Shown here in pieces: positions 38,906-50,391 of a DNA stretch of 64,000 bases. This DNA comes from Pegea sp. RAD2-039 (taxonomy: Eukaryota; Chordata; Thaliacea; Salpida; Salpidae): assembly GCA_034620365.1 (NCBI GenBank), contig JAQGEQ010000123.1, forward strand, positions 1 to 64,000, given 5' to 3'. Under the pieces are notes generated by a model that did not search any database, was not told the origin of the DNA, and saw only the letters and a list, made by a program, of their open reading frames with translations. How positions within the stretch are numbered: the stretch's first letter is position 1; every line of letters begins with the position of its first letter. The translations under genes and the position numbers were made by a program.

Positions 38906-40655
38906 TCTATTTATCTATCTATTTATCTATCTGTTTATCTATCTATTTATCTATCTGTTTATCTATCTGTTTATCTATCTGTTTATCTATCTGTTTATCT
39001 ATCTATTTATCTATCTGTTTATCTATCTGTTTATCTATCTGTTTATCTATCTGTTTATCTATCTATTTATCTATCTCGTAATCTATCTGTTTATCTATTT
39101 GTTTATCTATCTATTTATCTATCTATTTATCTATCTATTTATCTATCTATTTTTCTATTTGTTTATCTATCTGTTTATCTATCTATTTATCTATCTGTTT
39201 ATCTATCTGTTTATCTATCTATTTATCTATCTGTTTATCTATCTATTTATCTATCTATTTTTCTATCTGTTTATCTATCTGTTTATCTATCTGTTTATCT
39301 ATCTGTTTATCTATCTCGTAATCTATCTATTTTTCTATCTGTTTATCTATCTCGTAATCTATCTATTTTTCTATCTGTTTATCTATCTGTTTATCTATCT
39401 GTTTATGTATCTGTTTATCTATCTGTTTATCTATCTGTTTATCTATTTGTTTATCTATCTGTTTATCTATCTATTTATCTATCTATTTTTCTATCTGTTT
39501 ATCTATCTGTTTATCTACCTATTTATCTATCTGTTTATCTATCTGTTTATCTATCTATTTATCTATCTGTTTATCTATCTATTTATCTATCTGTTTATCT
39601 ATCTATTTATCTATCTGTTTATCTATCTATTTATCTATCTATTTATCTATCTGTTTATCTATCTGTTTATCTATCTATTTTTCTATCTATTTTTCTATCT
39701 GTTTATCTATCTATTTATCTATCTGTTTATCTATCTGTTTATCTATTTGTTTATCTATCTGTTTATCTATCTATTTTTCTATCTGTTTATCTATTTGTTT
39801 ATCTATTTGTTTATCTATTTGTTTATCTATTTGTTTATCTATCTATTTTTCTATCTGTTTATCTATCTGTTTATCTATCTGTTTATCTATCTATTTATCT
39901 ATCTGTTTATCTATCTGTTTATCTATTTGTTTATCTATTTGTTTATCTATTTGTTTATCTATCTATTTTTCTATCTGTTTATCTATCTGTTTATCTATCT
40001 GTTTATCTATCTATTTATCTATCTGTTTATCTATCTGTTTATCTATTTGTTTATCTATTTGTTTATCTATTTGTTTATCTATCTGTTTATCTATCTATTT
40101 TTCTATCTGTTTATCTATTTGTTTATCTATTTGTTTATCTATTTGTTTATCTATCTATTTTTCTATCTGTTTATCTATCTGTTTATCTATCTGTTTATCT
40201 ATCTGTTTATCTATCTGTTTATCTATCTGTTTATCTATCTGTTTATCTATCTATTTATCTATCTATTTTTCTATCTATTTTTCTATCTGTTTATCTATCT
40301 GTTTATCTATCTATTTATCTATCTATTTATCTATCTGTTTATCTATCTATTTATCTATCTGTTTATCTATCTATTTTTCTATCTATTTTTCTATCTGTTT
40401 ATCTATCTGTTTATCTATCTATTTATCTATCTGTTTATCTATCTGTTTATCTATCTGTTTATCTATCTATTTATCTATCTTGTAATCTATCTATTTATCT
40501 ATCTATTTTTCTATCTGTTTATTTATCTATTTATTTATCTATTTATTTATCTATTTATTTATCTATTTATTTATCTATTTATTTATCTATTTATTTATCT
40601 ATTTATTTATCTATCTGTTTATCTATTTATCTATCTATTTATCTATCTATTTAGC
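38906..40655 (+). repeat. 12-bp satellite array 2
   Basis: This is the same 12-mer family as the array at 28,449-32,340, about 145 units, with more ATTTATCTATCT and ATTTTTCTATCT variants. Positions 40,510-40,612 are a homogeneous sub-array of ATTTATTTATCT. The array keeps the 12-bp phase throughout, producing a 539-codon LFIY frame that is not a gene. Confidence 0.95.
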
Positions 40656-40734
40656 CATATCAGATATATGATATTTACTTTCAGAATTATTTATTACCCA
40701 GTTGCAAAGCATTTCTAAAATCATTTTAATTACA

Positions 40735-40961
40735 GGATGATCTTTTAAAAGAAGAGCAACTTCATCAAACATTTAGAAAAGCTGAGTTGAGAAGTTTCTT
40801 CATCTGGAACAAAGTGGCGAAGTGACTTTATCTTTGAAGCTGAGTGAAGAGGATGCTGATTCCTTCTCCGTAAGTTTGTTGAAGATCTTTTCATCCTAAC
40901 TTTTTTGGATTTTATTTTTAATTATCTGAAATAGCTGTATGATGAACTGAATGATGAATGA
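40735..40961 (+). CDS. Possible terminal exons of an unidentified gene
   Basis: A good acceptor (TTTTAATTACAG, ending 40,734) opens a frame reading DDLLKEEQLHQTFRKAEL and then a stop near 40,831. One frame over, 40,789-40,869 reads EKFLHLEQSGEV, LSLKLSEEDADSFS and ends at a perfect GTAAGT donor. After a ~65-nt intron, an acceptor at 40,934 adds LYDELNDE and TGA (40,959-40,961). AATAAA follows at 41,030. The composition looks like protein, but joining the first two pieces needs a 1-nt shift or a second acceptor (GCTGAG at 40,786). No upstream exons were found and the product was not recognised. It could be a pseudogene or the 3' end of a gene. Confidence 0.3.
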
Positions 40962-41039
40962 TGGAAAGAAAAAATCTTTTTGGAATTTTTGTTTTAAAAT
41001 GTTTTTTTATATTTTTTATTTGTTTATCAAATAAAACAA

Positions 41040-44000
41040 TTAAATACTTTAAGAGTGATTTTTTATCTATTGTTTGAAGTTTAAATATTTAATATGTTTA
41101 AATAATAAGTTTATAATAAATACTAACTCAGTAAATCAGTTTTTATTTTTATTATTTATTTCGTTTATTTCAAGATTATTGTGAATCGTTGGAGACATCA
41201 TCAGTTTTATTTACAAATTCATCGATCTCTTTGCTAATTTTTTTATGATCTCTGTTTGCCTCATACTTTTTCGTATATAAATTTGTATTTCTTTTTTGAA
41301 ATTTAATTTATTAAGTTTTTATTTCATATAAATTGTTTAATGTTTATTTATCTAATAATTTTCTTTTAGTTTCTTTCTTTTAGTCTTGGTCATTTATAAT
41401 GATTTTTAGGAGTTTTTATACAAATCAAATTCCAAAATATACAAAATTCAAATTTTAGAGGATATATTTTTAATATTTCAATATAAAAGTTTGAAAGAAA
41501 AATTCATAAATGTTTTGTTGATATATTTACTCTTACTCAAAATTATTTTCAAAGCGCCCACTAGCGGTTGATTTTTTTCCCAAAACTTTTTTTTTAATTC
41601 CTTTATTAAACTTAGGAATTCATTTATTAGAAAATTAAAACTAGTATAATAAATAGGAAATGATTCAAGTTTTGAGATAGTTGTAACTTGATCTTTAATC
41701 TTGATCTATTATTAATAGCATAATAGCATTAATAGTATTAGGATAAATCTAGTTCACAAAGCCGCTTTCATTTGGAGTTTTTAAACGTTGTCAATTAAGC
41801 GCTCCCTCAGAGGTATCAGCAAAGTTTGAATAATTTACTTTTTCATCTTTTGTAATTTTGCTTTAAAATTTATGTTTATGATTAAAATTGTTAATTATTT
41901 TAATTAAAATTTAATATTTGTGATATAAAATATTTTCTGGTTTCTGTATTTTGTTGCTGATTATTTTTTTCGTTATATTCTTAATATTTTTATTTAATGA
42001 ATATTTATAATCCTATTTTTCAATTCAATTTAGATATCAATACTTTTTCTACTTCATTTTAGTATTTATTCATATTTTTTACAATTTTATCTGAGTGAAT
42101 ATAAAATTCATAATTCTATTTTATATTTGGTTTTATTCATTGGTTTAGTGCATATTGAAATCATGTTGAAAGTTAGAAAACTGTTTTCATCACTGGAATA
42201 ATTTAATCTAACAATATTTAAGCGTTTTACTAACCTTTAGCTGAGTGATAGTCCTGCAAAAGACAGTTTTCTAATCTGATTAAAAATCATTTAATAAAAT
42301 TAGGTTTTCTTTATGGCAAAATCTGCTATAAATTCGTATTTATTTATAAACTACTTTTTTCCTCTTTCCTTTTGAAGCTTATGTCTTTCTTTTAAAACTG
42401 TATTGAAATTCATTAAGTATGAAAAAGTATTTTTCTCATAAAAAAAGCAGTTATTACTTCATGCAAAGTATATTTAAAGATGAAGTTAAGTTTGAAAGAC
42501 TGTTTGAAAAAGAAACTATTGCTTTCAACATTGTCTATAAAGTTTTCTATTATTTTTGTTATTTTCTATTACATGCACCTTTCTTTAAAGTTATATATGC
42601 TCGCTATAACAACTGTACAAGTTAGAATAACAAATTATCCTATGCCAATTGAACTTTCAGCACATTTAAAGCTTACTAATTTATTCATCAAAATAAAATA
42701 AAATCGAAACTACTGACGAATAATTTGTTTGTTTTTATCAAAGTCTTTTTACAAATGAAATTTTTGCAAATTTATAATAAATTTTTATAGTTGTCTGTAG
42801 ATAAATAAATCTTCCAATTTAGATTATTTGTTAAATTCATTAAACAAAACAAGGATTTTTAAATAAAAATTTTATCAAGACTTTTATCAATCACATTGTT
42901 TTTGTTCTTTGAGATGCAATTTTTAAAGGAAAACTGATTTTATCAAACTATAATTAAAGTTTTGTAAAAGTATTTAAAATAAATAAACAAAAATAAAGTA
43001 ATGAAATTTGCTTTTCATTTTACTATAATTCATTTTGTAAACAGTTGAAAATAAATGTTGTTTACATATCAATTACAAATAAAGAAAATATTGTGAAAAT
43101 GTTTTTGTTTATTCAACTAATTTAGTCTGAGGTTATTACATCAAGTCAAAAAATTGTTTAGAATTCTTAATTTCACTTAATTCACTAAATATTTTTGTAA
43201 TATCACAATCGTTATAAGATAATTATGCGCGTTATTATTATTCTTATTCAAAAGTATTTCAATCAAAACTCAATATTTTGATATGTTATGACGATAGTTT
43301 GATGTTTATAGATACTCTATCAATAATTTAAAGTGATATTTTCGAATATTTATTTTAACTAAAAATAATAATAACTCGAATATTTCTGAGGAATAACAAA
43401 CCAACGAATAATAAAGCCTGCTTCGGCTGAGAACGCCTAACAGCTAAAAAACTCCAAATTTTTTTAAGGATTCTCCCTTTTTTAGGGTTTTCTTCTTTAT
43501 CTTTCAGTTGTTTGTGGATTATGAATTTATGTGATATCTCACAAACTGATGTTGAAAGATTTAATTCCATAGCAAGTATCTTTAAATAAAAATAAAAATT
43601 ACTAGCCTTGGCTTGCTTAGTATGCCGAACGTTGTACAGAACAGCATATAGTTGAACACCTATTACAATATTTCTTTTCTTACTTTTCCGAATATCTTTG
43701 TAATTAGCGAAAATCATATTCAACCAGGAAAGTATTTAAAGGAAAGCACTTTATGAAATTTTATAATAAACATAAATACTAATTAACTTACTTTTCAATA
43801 CAATTTCAGATACATTTGAAATAATTTATTTTTGATCAAAACAATCGATTTTTTCCCAACATTTCTAATTTATATAATATATTAAAAAATTATATTTGAT
43901 TAACTAACTAATAATTTTTACAATTGGTTAAGTATTTACCTTGGAATAGTTGTACTTCAGTTATATAACAAATTTACGAAATTATAAATCTTAAAATTGT

Positions 44001-44720
44001 TTACAAAAGAACTGTTCAGTTTATTCGACGAAGAAAATCTTCCCAGAGATAGTAAAATGGTATTAGAAATACAAATTATATTAAGTTACGTATGGAAACA
44101 GTGACACCTAGCGGAAATTGATGTTATAACTTTTTCAAATCAATTTTGTTATTTTTACGTCTTCTTCTTTATCTTATGTTTTTGTAAACGTTAATCTTAA
44201 TATAATATATTAGATTAATATGATAGATTATTTGCAAATAGTTATCAACAATTTATAGAAAATTATATAACGGAATAAACTTAATAAACTCAAGTATTTT
44301 AAGTTTTGTTGCTTTTTTATGTATAAAAAAGTAAACATAAATTAAGAAAATACAACAAAGTAGACCCTAAGTTATTTGATATGATTTTATTTCAAGAATA
44401 ATTATTTTTTATCTATGGTTTGTCTAAAGTTGCTGCGTTATAATTACTCAAAATTAAAAAAATGTGTAATTAATAATATTTTTCAAAATAATACAAAATA
44501 TTTTGCTATAAATTTCAAAACTAATCAATATATATACAATGTTGTGATATGAAATAATATTCTCTAATTTCAAGAAAACAATTTGTTTATCTTTACCTAC
44601 TTTAAAATATTGAATATAATTTTCCAAATATTTAATTATTTAACTAATATCTGAACATTACAAATCTGTTTTGTAATATTTGACCATAAAACACAAAAGG
44701 ATACATTTCAGTAACAACAA
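41040..44720. other. A+T-rich intergenic DNA
   Basis: CTCF-like motifs lie at 41,553 and 44,101, and a copy of the satellite-flanking repeat at 43,240-43,312. A 122-codon minus-strand open frame (43,355-43,723) is Lys-rich with a hydrophobic C-terminus. It has no recognised homologue and is not flanked by clear splice or promoter signals, so I do not call it a gene. Confidence 0.4.
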
Positions 44721-44722
44721 AA

Positions 44723-44728
44723 TTTATT
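44723..44728 (-). terminator. Poly(A) signal of the ZP-domain gene
   Basis: AATAAA on the minus strand lies 74 nt beyond the stop codon of the ZP-domain protein. This is a normal position for a short 3'UTR. Confidence 0.6.
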
Positions 44729-44801
44729 TACAAGATTATAATGAATTTAAACTTGTCATCATCATATACATACAAAGATGTTGTATCTTTTATATAAGAT
44801 T

Positions 44802-47137
44802 TTAGATAGATCTTATTTCGTTAGGAGTATCAATCAAACGAATTTTATTTTCCTTTGTAACTTTTTTGTAAGTTATATTTTTACTTTTTTGGTTTGTTTT
44901 ATATTTTCTAAACATTTTGAATGTTACAAAATTAAGAATTATATTTATAAATATCAGAAAGAATACATCCAAGTATTTAGTTTGTTTTTCTAGTAATTTC
45001 GAAATGGCAAGTGCTGTAGAGCCTAAAAAATAAAAATACAATTAGAACTAAATAAATAAATCAATAAAAAGATTAAAGTTTAGTTTATAAAGCCAAAAAT
45101 GTATTTTTATTGAAGATATTAAGTAAATATTAATCAATAATAATTCTTAGTGATAAGTTATTAAAACTTTCATTCAAGTTATCAACATAAAAAACATAAA
45201 TAAATAATTTTTTTAGTTTATTTTATAGTTATTTAATTAAATTATTATTTACTTCATTAATAAATCATAAATTTATAAAACTAATTTCATTGAAATTTAA
45301 ATTTTTTTTCAATTTTGATAAAAGTTTAAACATTTATTATAAGCTTACTAATGCAAGTAACTCGATCCTTTGACAAAGTAAATCCCGGATTACAGAAGCA
45401 CTTAGGACCTTCTGATGATAAAACACATCCTTGGGTACATCTCAATTCATCCTCCTATAAAATCACAAAAATTATCTCCAAAAAAGAACTATTTTCCAAC
45501 CTTAGAACAAGACTTAATCCAATTTGATCCGACGATAAAAATTTCTTGAGAAGAAGTCGGTAGTCTTTGAACTGTGTCTTCAGATTCAGCAGAAAATCTT
45601 CTATTTCGACCATTACAAGTCTATAATCATTAAAATTAAACTAAAGAAACTTATAGGAAGTCTCTGATATCACCGGTTTTATCGGACACAGCACATTTTT
45701 TATTTGGAAGCAAACATCAATTTGACATTGCAAAAAGATTTTGTTTTTCTTCGTTTCTTGGATAGTGATGTAATCCGTAAATGTGAATGCTTCGAAAGCA
45801 AACCTCGCAAATTTACCGGCGTTTGTAACAGAAATTTCAGCTCCATTTTTAGCACAACTAAAATGAGATTATTGAAATGTAAATAAAGTTACTTGAAGCT
45901 ACTTACCCTTCTTCAACAAGTACAAAATTGTCGGTCATATTTGTAGTTTTTGTGTTTGAAGCCCAACAATTTATCAGCTGATAAAAAAGTGGTTTTTGTA
46001 GACAACAAATTAATACAAAATTTATTTAATTTAAATTAAAAAAAAATCAAAATGTTGAAATTTAAAAGTTTAATTTAGAAAATACTAATAATGAAGACAT
46101 CTTTTAATCCAATTTTAAAATTATTTAAACAAATCAAATCGATTAGAAAACTTCTTCACATACATTTATCATGTGAGTTGATTCAATTTCAGGATCCATA
46201 ACTATTTCCAAGCTAAGTGTATTGCCCACTTGGATTGTAATGTCACCTTGAACTGGTATCTGTGTGGTGTAGGTCTCATCGTAAAAAAGCCATTTTGGTC
46301 GAAACCTCGGAATAGTGGAGTTCAAGACTTCTTCAGAATATCTAAATTTATAATTTTGAAAATTTGTAAATAATTTTATTTTAAATTATCGGATTTATGA
46401 ATTATTAAAGAAGAAACTAAAAAAGTATCACTTAATCAAAGTGTTTGATCCAGAAGTTGTTCTTGAAAAGTCGAGGTTGTATTCACAAACTAATTTATAA
46501 TGAGGTATTTTATGAATCAACAGATAAATAGAATCCGAAGGTGATTCCACGTTTATGACTACAGAATATTCAATTTTCAGGACTCGATTTGGAATTGTTC
46601 CGACAACCTAAATAATAATAATGACTCTTTAGCGTCACCTAGCGGTTAAAACTTACAGAAATTTTCTTAGAACATTGTCCAATTTGTTGATCTAACACAA
46701 AATCTTCTCCTCCAGTTTTTAAGCATCCTGGAATTGTTGATCCTGACTCATTTACAAAAAAATATTCGTAGGATGAGTTTTCTGGGTAGATATTACTGAT
46801 GTTGACTGAACTGAAAATATTTGTATGATGAAATCAAGGTAAGATGAGTTGTTTAAAATTTGTAATTTATATATTCAATTATTTGAAGATTAATTTGAAG
46901 TTTTCTTACACTTCGACAAAACTTCCATTTCCACAGTTCATGCTAACCACTTTATCACTCGAAGTCACTGAAAGAATATATAAAAACTCAAGTTAAATTT
47001 GAAATTGATTTTATTTCTTATTTACAAACCAATATTTATAACAAAAATTTTTGAAATTTAAATTAACCTTCTTTGACAACGAATGGAGTTTTTTGAGCGT
47101 TACAGGTTACGACAAGAATAACAAAATATAAAAACAT
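44802..47137 (-). CDS. ZP-domain, EGF-like transmembrane protein
   Basis: ZP modules polymerise extracellularly into egg coats, cuticles or epithelial matrices. Ten coding exons were assembled by hand: 47,137-47,068; 46,967-46,910; 46,810-46,657; 46,607-46,432; 46,341-46,164; 45,977-45,907; 45,857-45,674; 45,620-45,501; 45,454-45,349; 45,022-44,802. All phases agree, giving 445 residues. Order of parts: signal peptide 1-14; ZP-N with C35, C72, C89 and C135 (VCEYN); ZP-C with C216, C237, C280, C285, C293 and C299 and the RFAFEAFTF strand; furin-type site RNRR 302-305; a six-cysteine EGF-like module (C335, C343, C347, C356, C358, C371); a transmembrane helix about 389-407; and a basic tail of ~38 residues. 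Cleavage at RNRR would release the ZP part from the EGF-membrane stub. Which tissue uses it cannot be told. An acceptor (TTTTTCAG) lies 17 nt before the ATG. Confidence 0.9.
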
Positions 47138-47154
47138 TTTTTTGTTGCTATTTA

Positions 47155-48279
47155 CTGAAAAATAAGAGTTAAGATATAAACTAAATATAAAGCTGAATAA
47201 TTGAATTAATTTCAAAATATAAAATAACTCTTGTGTTTATAAGACATGAAATATAAACAAATAATAAAAAGAAATTTATATTTTAAAGCACTTATCATCT
47301 GCTACAACTAATCTGAATTTTTTAAATAATTTTTAACTAACAAATACTTTTTGTTAAACTATTTGTCAAAAAATACATATCTGAAAATCAAAAGGTTTGT
47401 AGGAAAGAAAATGATTTCATATTTCCGTTGATTTTAGATAAAAAAATTATTTTTGTTTTAATTTATTTTTCTAAGATTTCATAAATCTTAAAAATTTATT
47501 TTTTAGTTTGGACTAATTCGTCTCCAATTTTATACTTATCATATCGCTGTAGATAGCAAATTACTGATAGCATATACATTTACTCTTAAAAAGAACAAAC
47601 ATCTGAAGAATTAAAAAGAAAATGTTTGAATTCAAGAGTTCAGTGATTTAGACAAAATCGGAAATTGTTTTTTACAAACTTATAAATTTTTTTGTTTAAA
47701 TCACTTAAAAATATTTAATTATTTTATTTGAAAAATTAAATCTGTTCATAATAAAAATTCTAAATAATTAATAAAAATTCATAATAAAATAATAAAAATT
47801 CATCTGATTAAAATCAGCTTTTACATGTTTCAACTTAAACTTTATTTTAAGTTTTTAATAATTTAAAATAAAAAATTGGTTTGATTATAATTTAGATTAT
47901 TTTTATTCAACAAAATAAACGGTTTTATTGCTAAGTTTTTTGATCAATTTCATTTGATAGAAATACTTTAATTTACTTTAAAATTAGATAATAAATTAAA
48001 ATCGAAAAAACCACAAAATTATTAGAATTTTTAAAGCAAAGATACAGAGATTTTTGGAATATTTTTTACTAATTTTATCCAACAAACCTATAAACATGCT
48101 ATTGACAGATCTTGATTTAATTTATTATTTTTCTACGCTTAATGTTCAGTCTTTATCTAAACTTTTTTTTGTATATCCTAAGATAAATTTCAAATACTAT
48201 CTGCTACTATATGAATCTTTGTAAAAATTTTCTACAAGATTAAATTTACTGATAGAGTTTTCACCAAAAAATGACAAAA
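47155..48279. other. Intergenic spacer between the ZP and PTTG1IP genes
   Basis: About 1.1 kb of A+T-rich DNA. It presumably holds the ZP gene promoter or a 5'UTR intron, but no specific element was recognised. Confidence 0.4.
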
Positions 48280-48285
48280 TTTATT
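48280..48285 (-). terminator. Candidate poly(A) signal of the PTTG1IP gene
   Basis: AATAAA on the minus strand lies about 370 nt beyond the stop codon. A nearer ATTAAA variant occurs at 48,436-48,441. Either could be used. Confidence 0.4.
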
Positions 48286-48653
48286 ATAAAAGTTGAATTG
48301 TTGTCAATAACGATAGAAATAAGTATTTAAAATAAAATTTAGATGAATTTTGATATGAATATATTTTGTTTGCAATTTACTGTTTCAGTGATTATAATAT
48401 TTTTGTTGTGTATCTCTAGCAGTATTAACTTGAGATTTAATCAAGAAAATTTAAACAGGTAATAAAAGATAAATAAAATAAAAGTTTAAATAAACGAGAA
48501 AGTAAAAACAGTACAAGCCAAATTTATAAATGTGAAAAAATGAAAAAGTATTTTCACAAATATCAAAAATTATCAAAAATTTGCGAATGCAAAATTTACA
48601 TCTTAAGATGGAATAGTTGAAACCACATAACACAATCTTAAATTTTGAGATCT

Positions 48654-50359
48654 TTACGTTGCAGTATTTTCAAACTGTCTATACTGATTCGTTCCATAAG
48701 CGTTTTGGACTCCATATTTAAGCATCAATTCTTGACGTTTAGCTTGTCGCTCCAATTCACGTTCTAATCTTCTCATACTTCGCTTAGCTCTTCGAGAGGC
48801 TGCCCAGTCTCCACCTGAAGCTTTAATAAGAAGATGAAGAAGAAGTTTTAGGAATTAACTTACAGTTGCAACATCCACAGCAGCAGATGATGTGGAACAA
48901 GTCTTTGATACAAGTACAAAAGCGAACTAAGCAGCAGCAGAATGTGATAAAGAGAATTGATCCTAGAAAATTTTAAAAAAGTTTTTATTTTTTGCTTTAT
49001 AAATGGGATAAGATGCTAGAAGTCCTCAGCACCTTCGACCACCAATCACATAATTTGTTTGTAAGACAAGTTATTATTGACTTGGTGGTCGAGGATTTTT
49101 TACAAGTCAAGGTGTTAGAAGCAAGTGAGTCTTCAGCACCTTCAACCACCAAACACAAGATTTGTTTGTAAGATAAGTTATTATTGACTTGGTGTTGTTG
49201 GTTGAGAAGTTTTTACAAGTCAAGGTGCTAGAAACAAGTGAGTCTTCAGCACAACCAACTAGCAAACGTAAGGTAGTGTTAGAAGATTTATGAAGCAAAC
49301 ATAGAACTGCTACATTGGTTTCAAATATATATCAGCATTTTAAGATAGTCGACATGTAAACAAATTAAATTATTTTTCCAAACTTACCAATTACTCCTAA
49401 AGCAATTACCAATGCTCTGAAATCCAACCAACAAACACCCCATCGAGCTTCAGTCCACTTACAGTCTTCAGTTTTGGGCCATATGTGTCTAATCGGGTAA
49501 TGCATACATCTGTAATTGATCAAAATTATATAAAGATTTTTAATAATTGATAAAATTTCAACGGAAATTTTGTTGTTGATTTCAATTTCAAATTATTTAT
49601 GAGTGAGTTATCCAGTTAAAATAAAATTATCATATAAAATAAATAAATAATAAAAATAATTTACTTATAATTATAGTAATTATTCTGTTTCTTATCATTT
49701 TCTTATTACAATATATCATGACTATTTATAATTATATATTTGGTGTTATTTTGATATCTATTCAATTTGAAAAAGAAGAATTAATAAATAAATAAAATAA
49801 AAACTTCAAATTCTTCAAATTCGATAACATCAAATTTTTTGGTAAAATCTGTAATTTCAGAGATTATATTTTATAAAAATTTAAAATTTAATATTAGTCA
49901 AACTAAAAAAATAAAATTAATTTTAAAAATAACAAGAGTAACAAAAGCGAGAACAAAACAATAAAAATAATAACAGAACAAAAAAAAATTAAAACAACAA
50001 CAAAGTAACAATAACAAAGTAACAATCTAACACCTTCCTTCTCCTTCACCACACCACATACACTGATACTTCTGTAGATCAACACATTCTTCACAAGATG
50101 AAGTTTTTCCGCAGATTTTTTGGTTCTCAGATTCTTGAAATAAAAATCAAAAATTAAACTTAAAAAAAATGTTTAATTTGATATAAAATAGATAAATAAA
50201 GAAACAAAGGTGTTGAAAGAGTTGGTGAAAAAAATGAAAATATTTACTTTTTACATCTCTTTTATCTTTCATTAGTATCTGTGATTGATTCACATGGTTC
50301 GCTCCTTCAGAAGAGTAAAGAGTAAAGTTGAGGAGGAAAAAGATAATTAGTGATTTCAT
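48654..50359 (-). CDS. PTTG1IP: PTTG1IP family protein (PBF-like)
   Basis: This is a single-pass membrane glycoprotein of the family that binds PTTG1/securin in vertebrates; the role here is inferred from homology. Five exons: 50,359-50,248; 50,133-50,034; 49,509-49,388; 48,962-48,864; 48,814-48,654. Phases agree, giving 197 residues (human is about 180). Signal peptide about 1-20. A PSI-type cysteine module spans 45-97 (C45, C51, C54, C62, C65, C72, C87, C97), ending in the family hallmark EARWGVCWLDFRAL. A transmembrane helix lies at about 101-124. Next come juxtamembrane cysteine clusters (120-122, 127, 129, 138-145), likely palmitoylated, and a charged Arg/Glu helix 150-180. The C-terminus keeps the YG...QFEN ending of the family. 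Intron 3 contains two copies of a ~110-bp repeat. An acceptor (TTTTTTGCAG) lies 32 nt before the ATG. Confidence 0.93.
49027..49250 (-). repeat. Two tandem units of a 107-113 bp dispersed repeat in an intron
   Basis: Units start at 49,027 and 49,134, with a third start at 49,247 (spacing 107 and 113 bp). They are the reverse complement of the pair at 38,571-38,795. They lie in the intron between PTTG1IP coding exons 3 and 4 and create a spurious short open frame. Confidence 0.8.
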
Positions 50360-50364
50360 AGTAA

Positions 50365-50374
50365 GTCACGTGAT
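50365..50374. promoter_or_regulatory. E-box GTCACGTGAT in the PTTG1IP leader
   Basis: The palindromic CACGTG core (bHLH-ZIP type, e.g. USF or MITF/TFE) lies about 6 nt upstream of the PTTG1IP ATG, inside the predicted leader exon. The same GTCACGTGAT occurs at 57,878-57,887, and CACGTGAC at 62,919-62,926. Function is inferred. Confidence 0.3.
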
Positions 50375-50391
50375 CACTTCGGGTTTAAACA

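Noticed and set aside
39099-40718. 539-codon open frame of LFIY repeats
   Set aside because: Same 12-bp satellite artefact; length reflects preserved 12-bp phase, not selection on protein.
44778-44993. 71-codon plus-strand frame
   Set aside because: Antisense shadow of the last exon of the ZP-domain gene.
49107-49298. 63-codon minus-strand frame in the PTTG1IP intron
   Set aside because: Lies within the ~110-bp tandem repeat and interrupts a well-supported intron.
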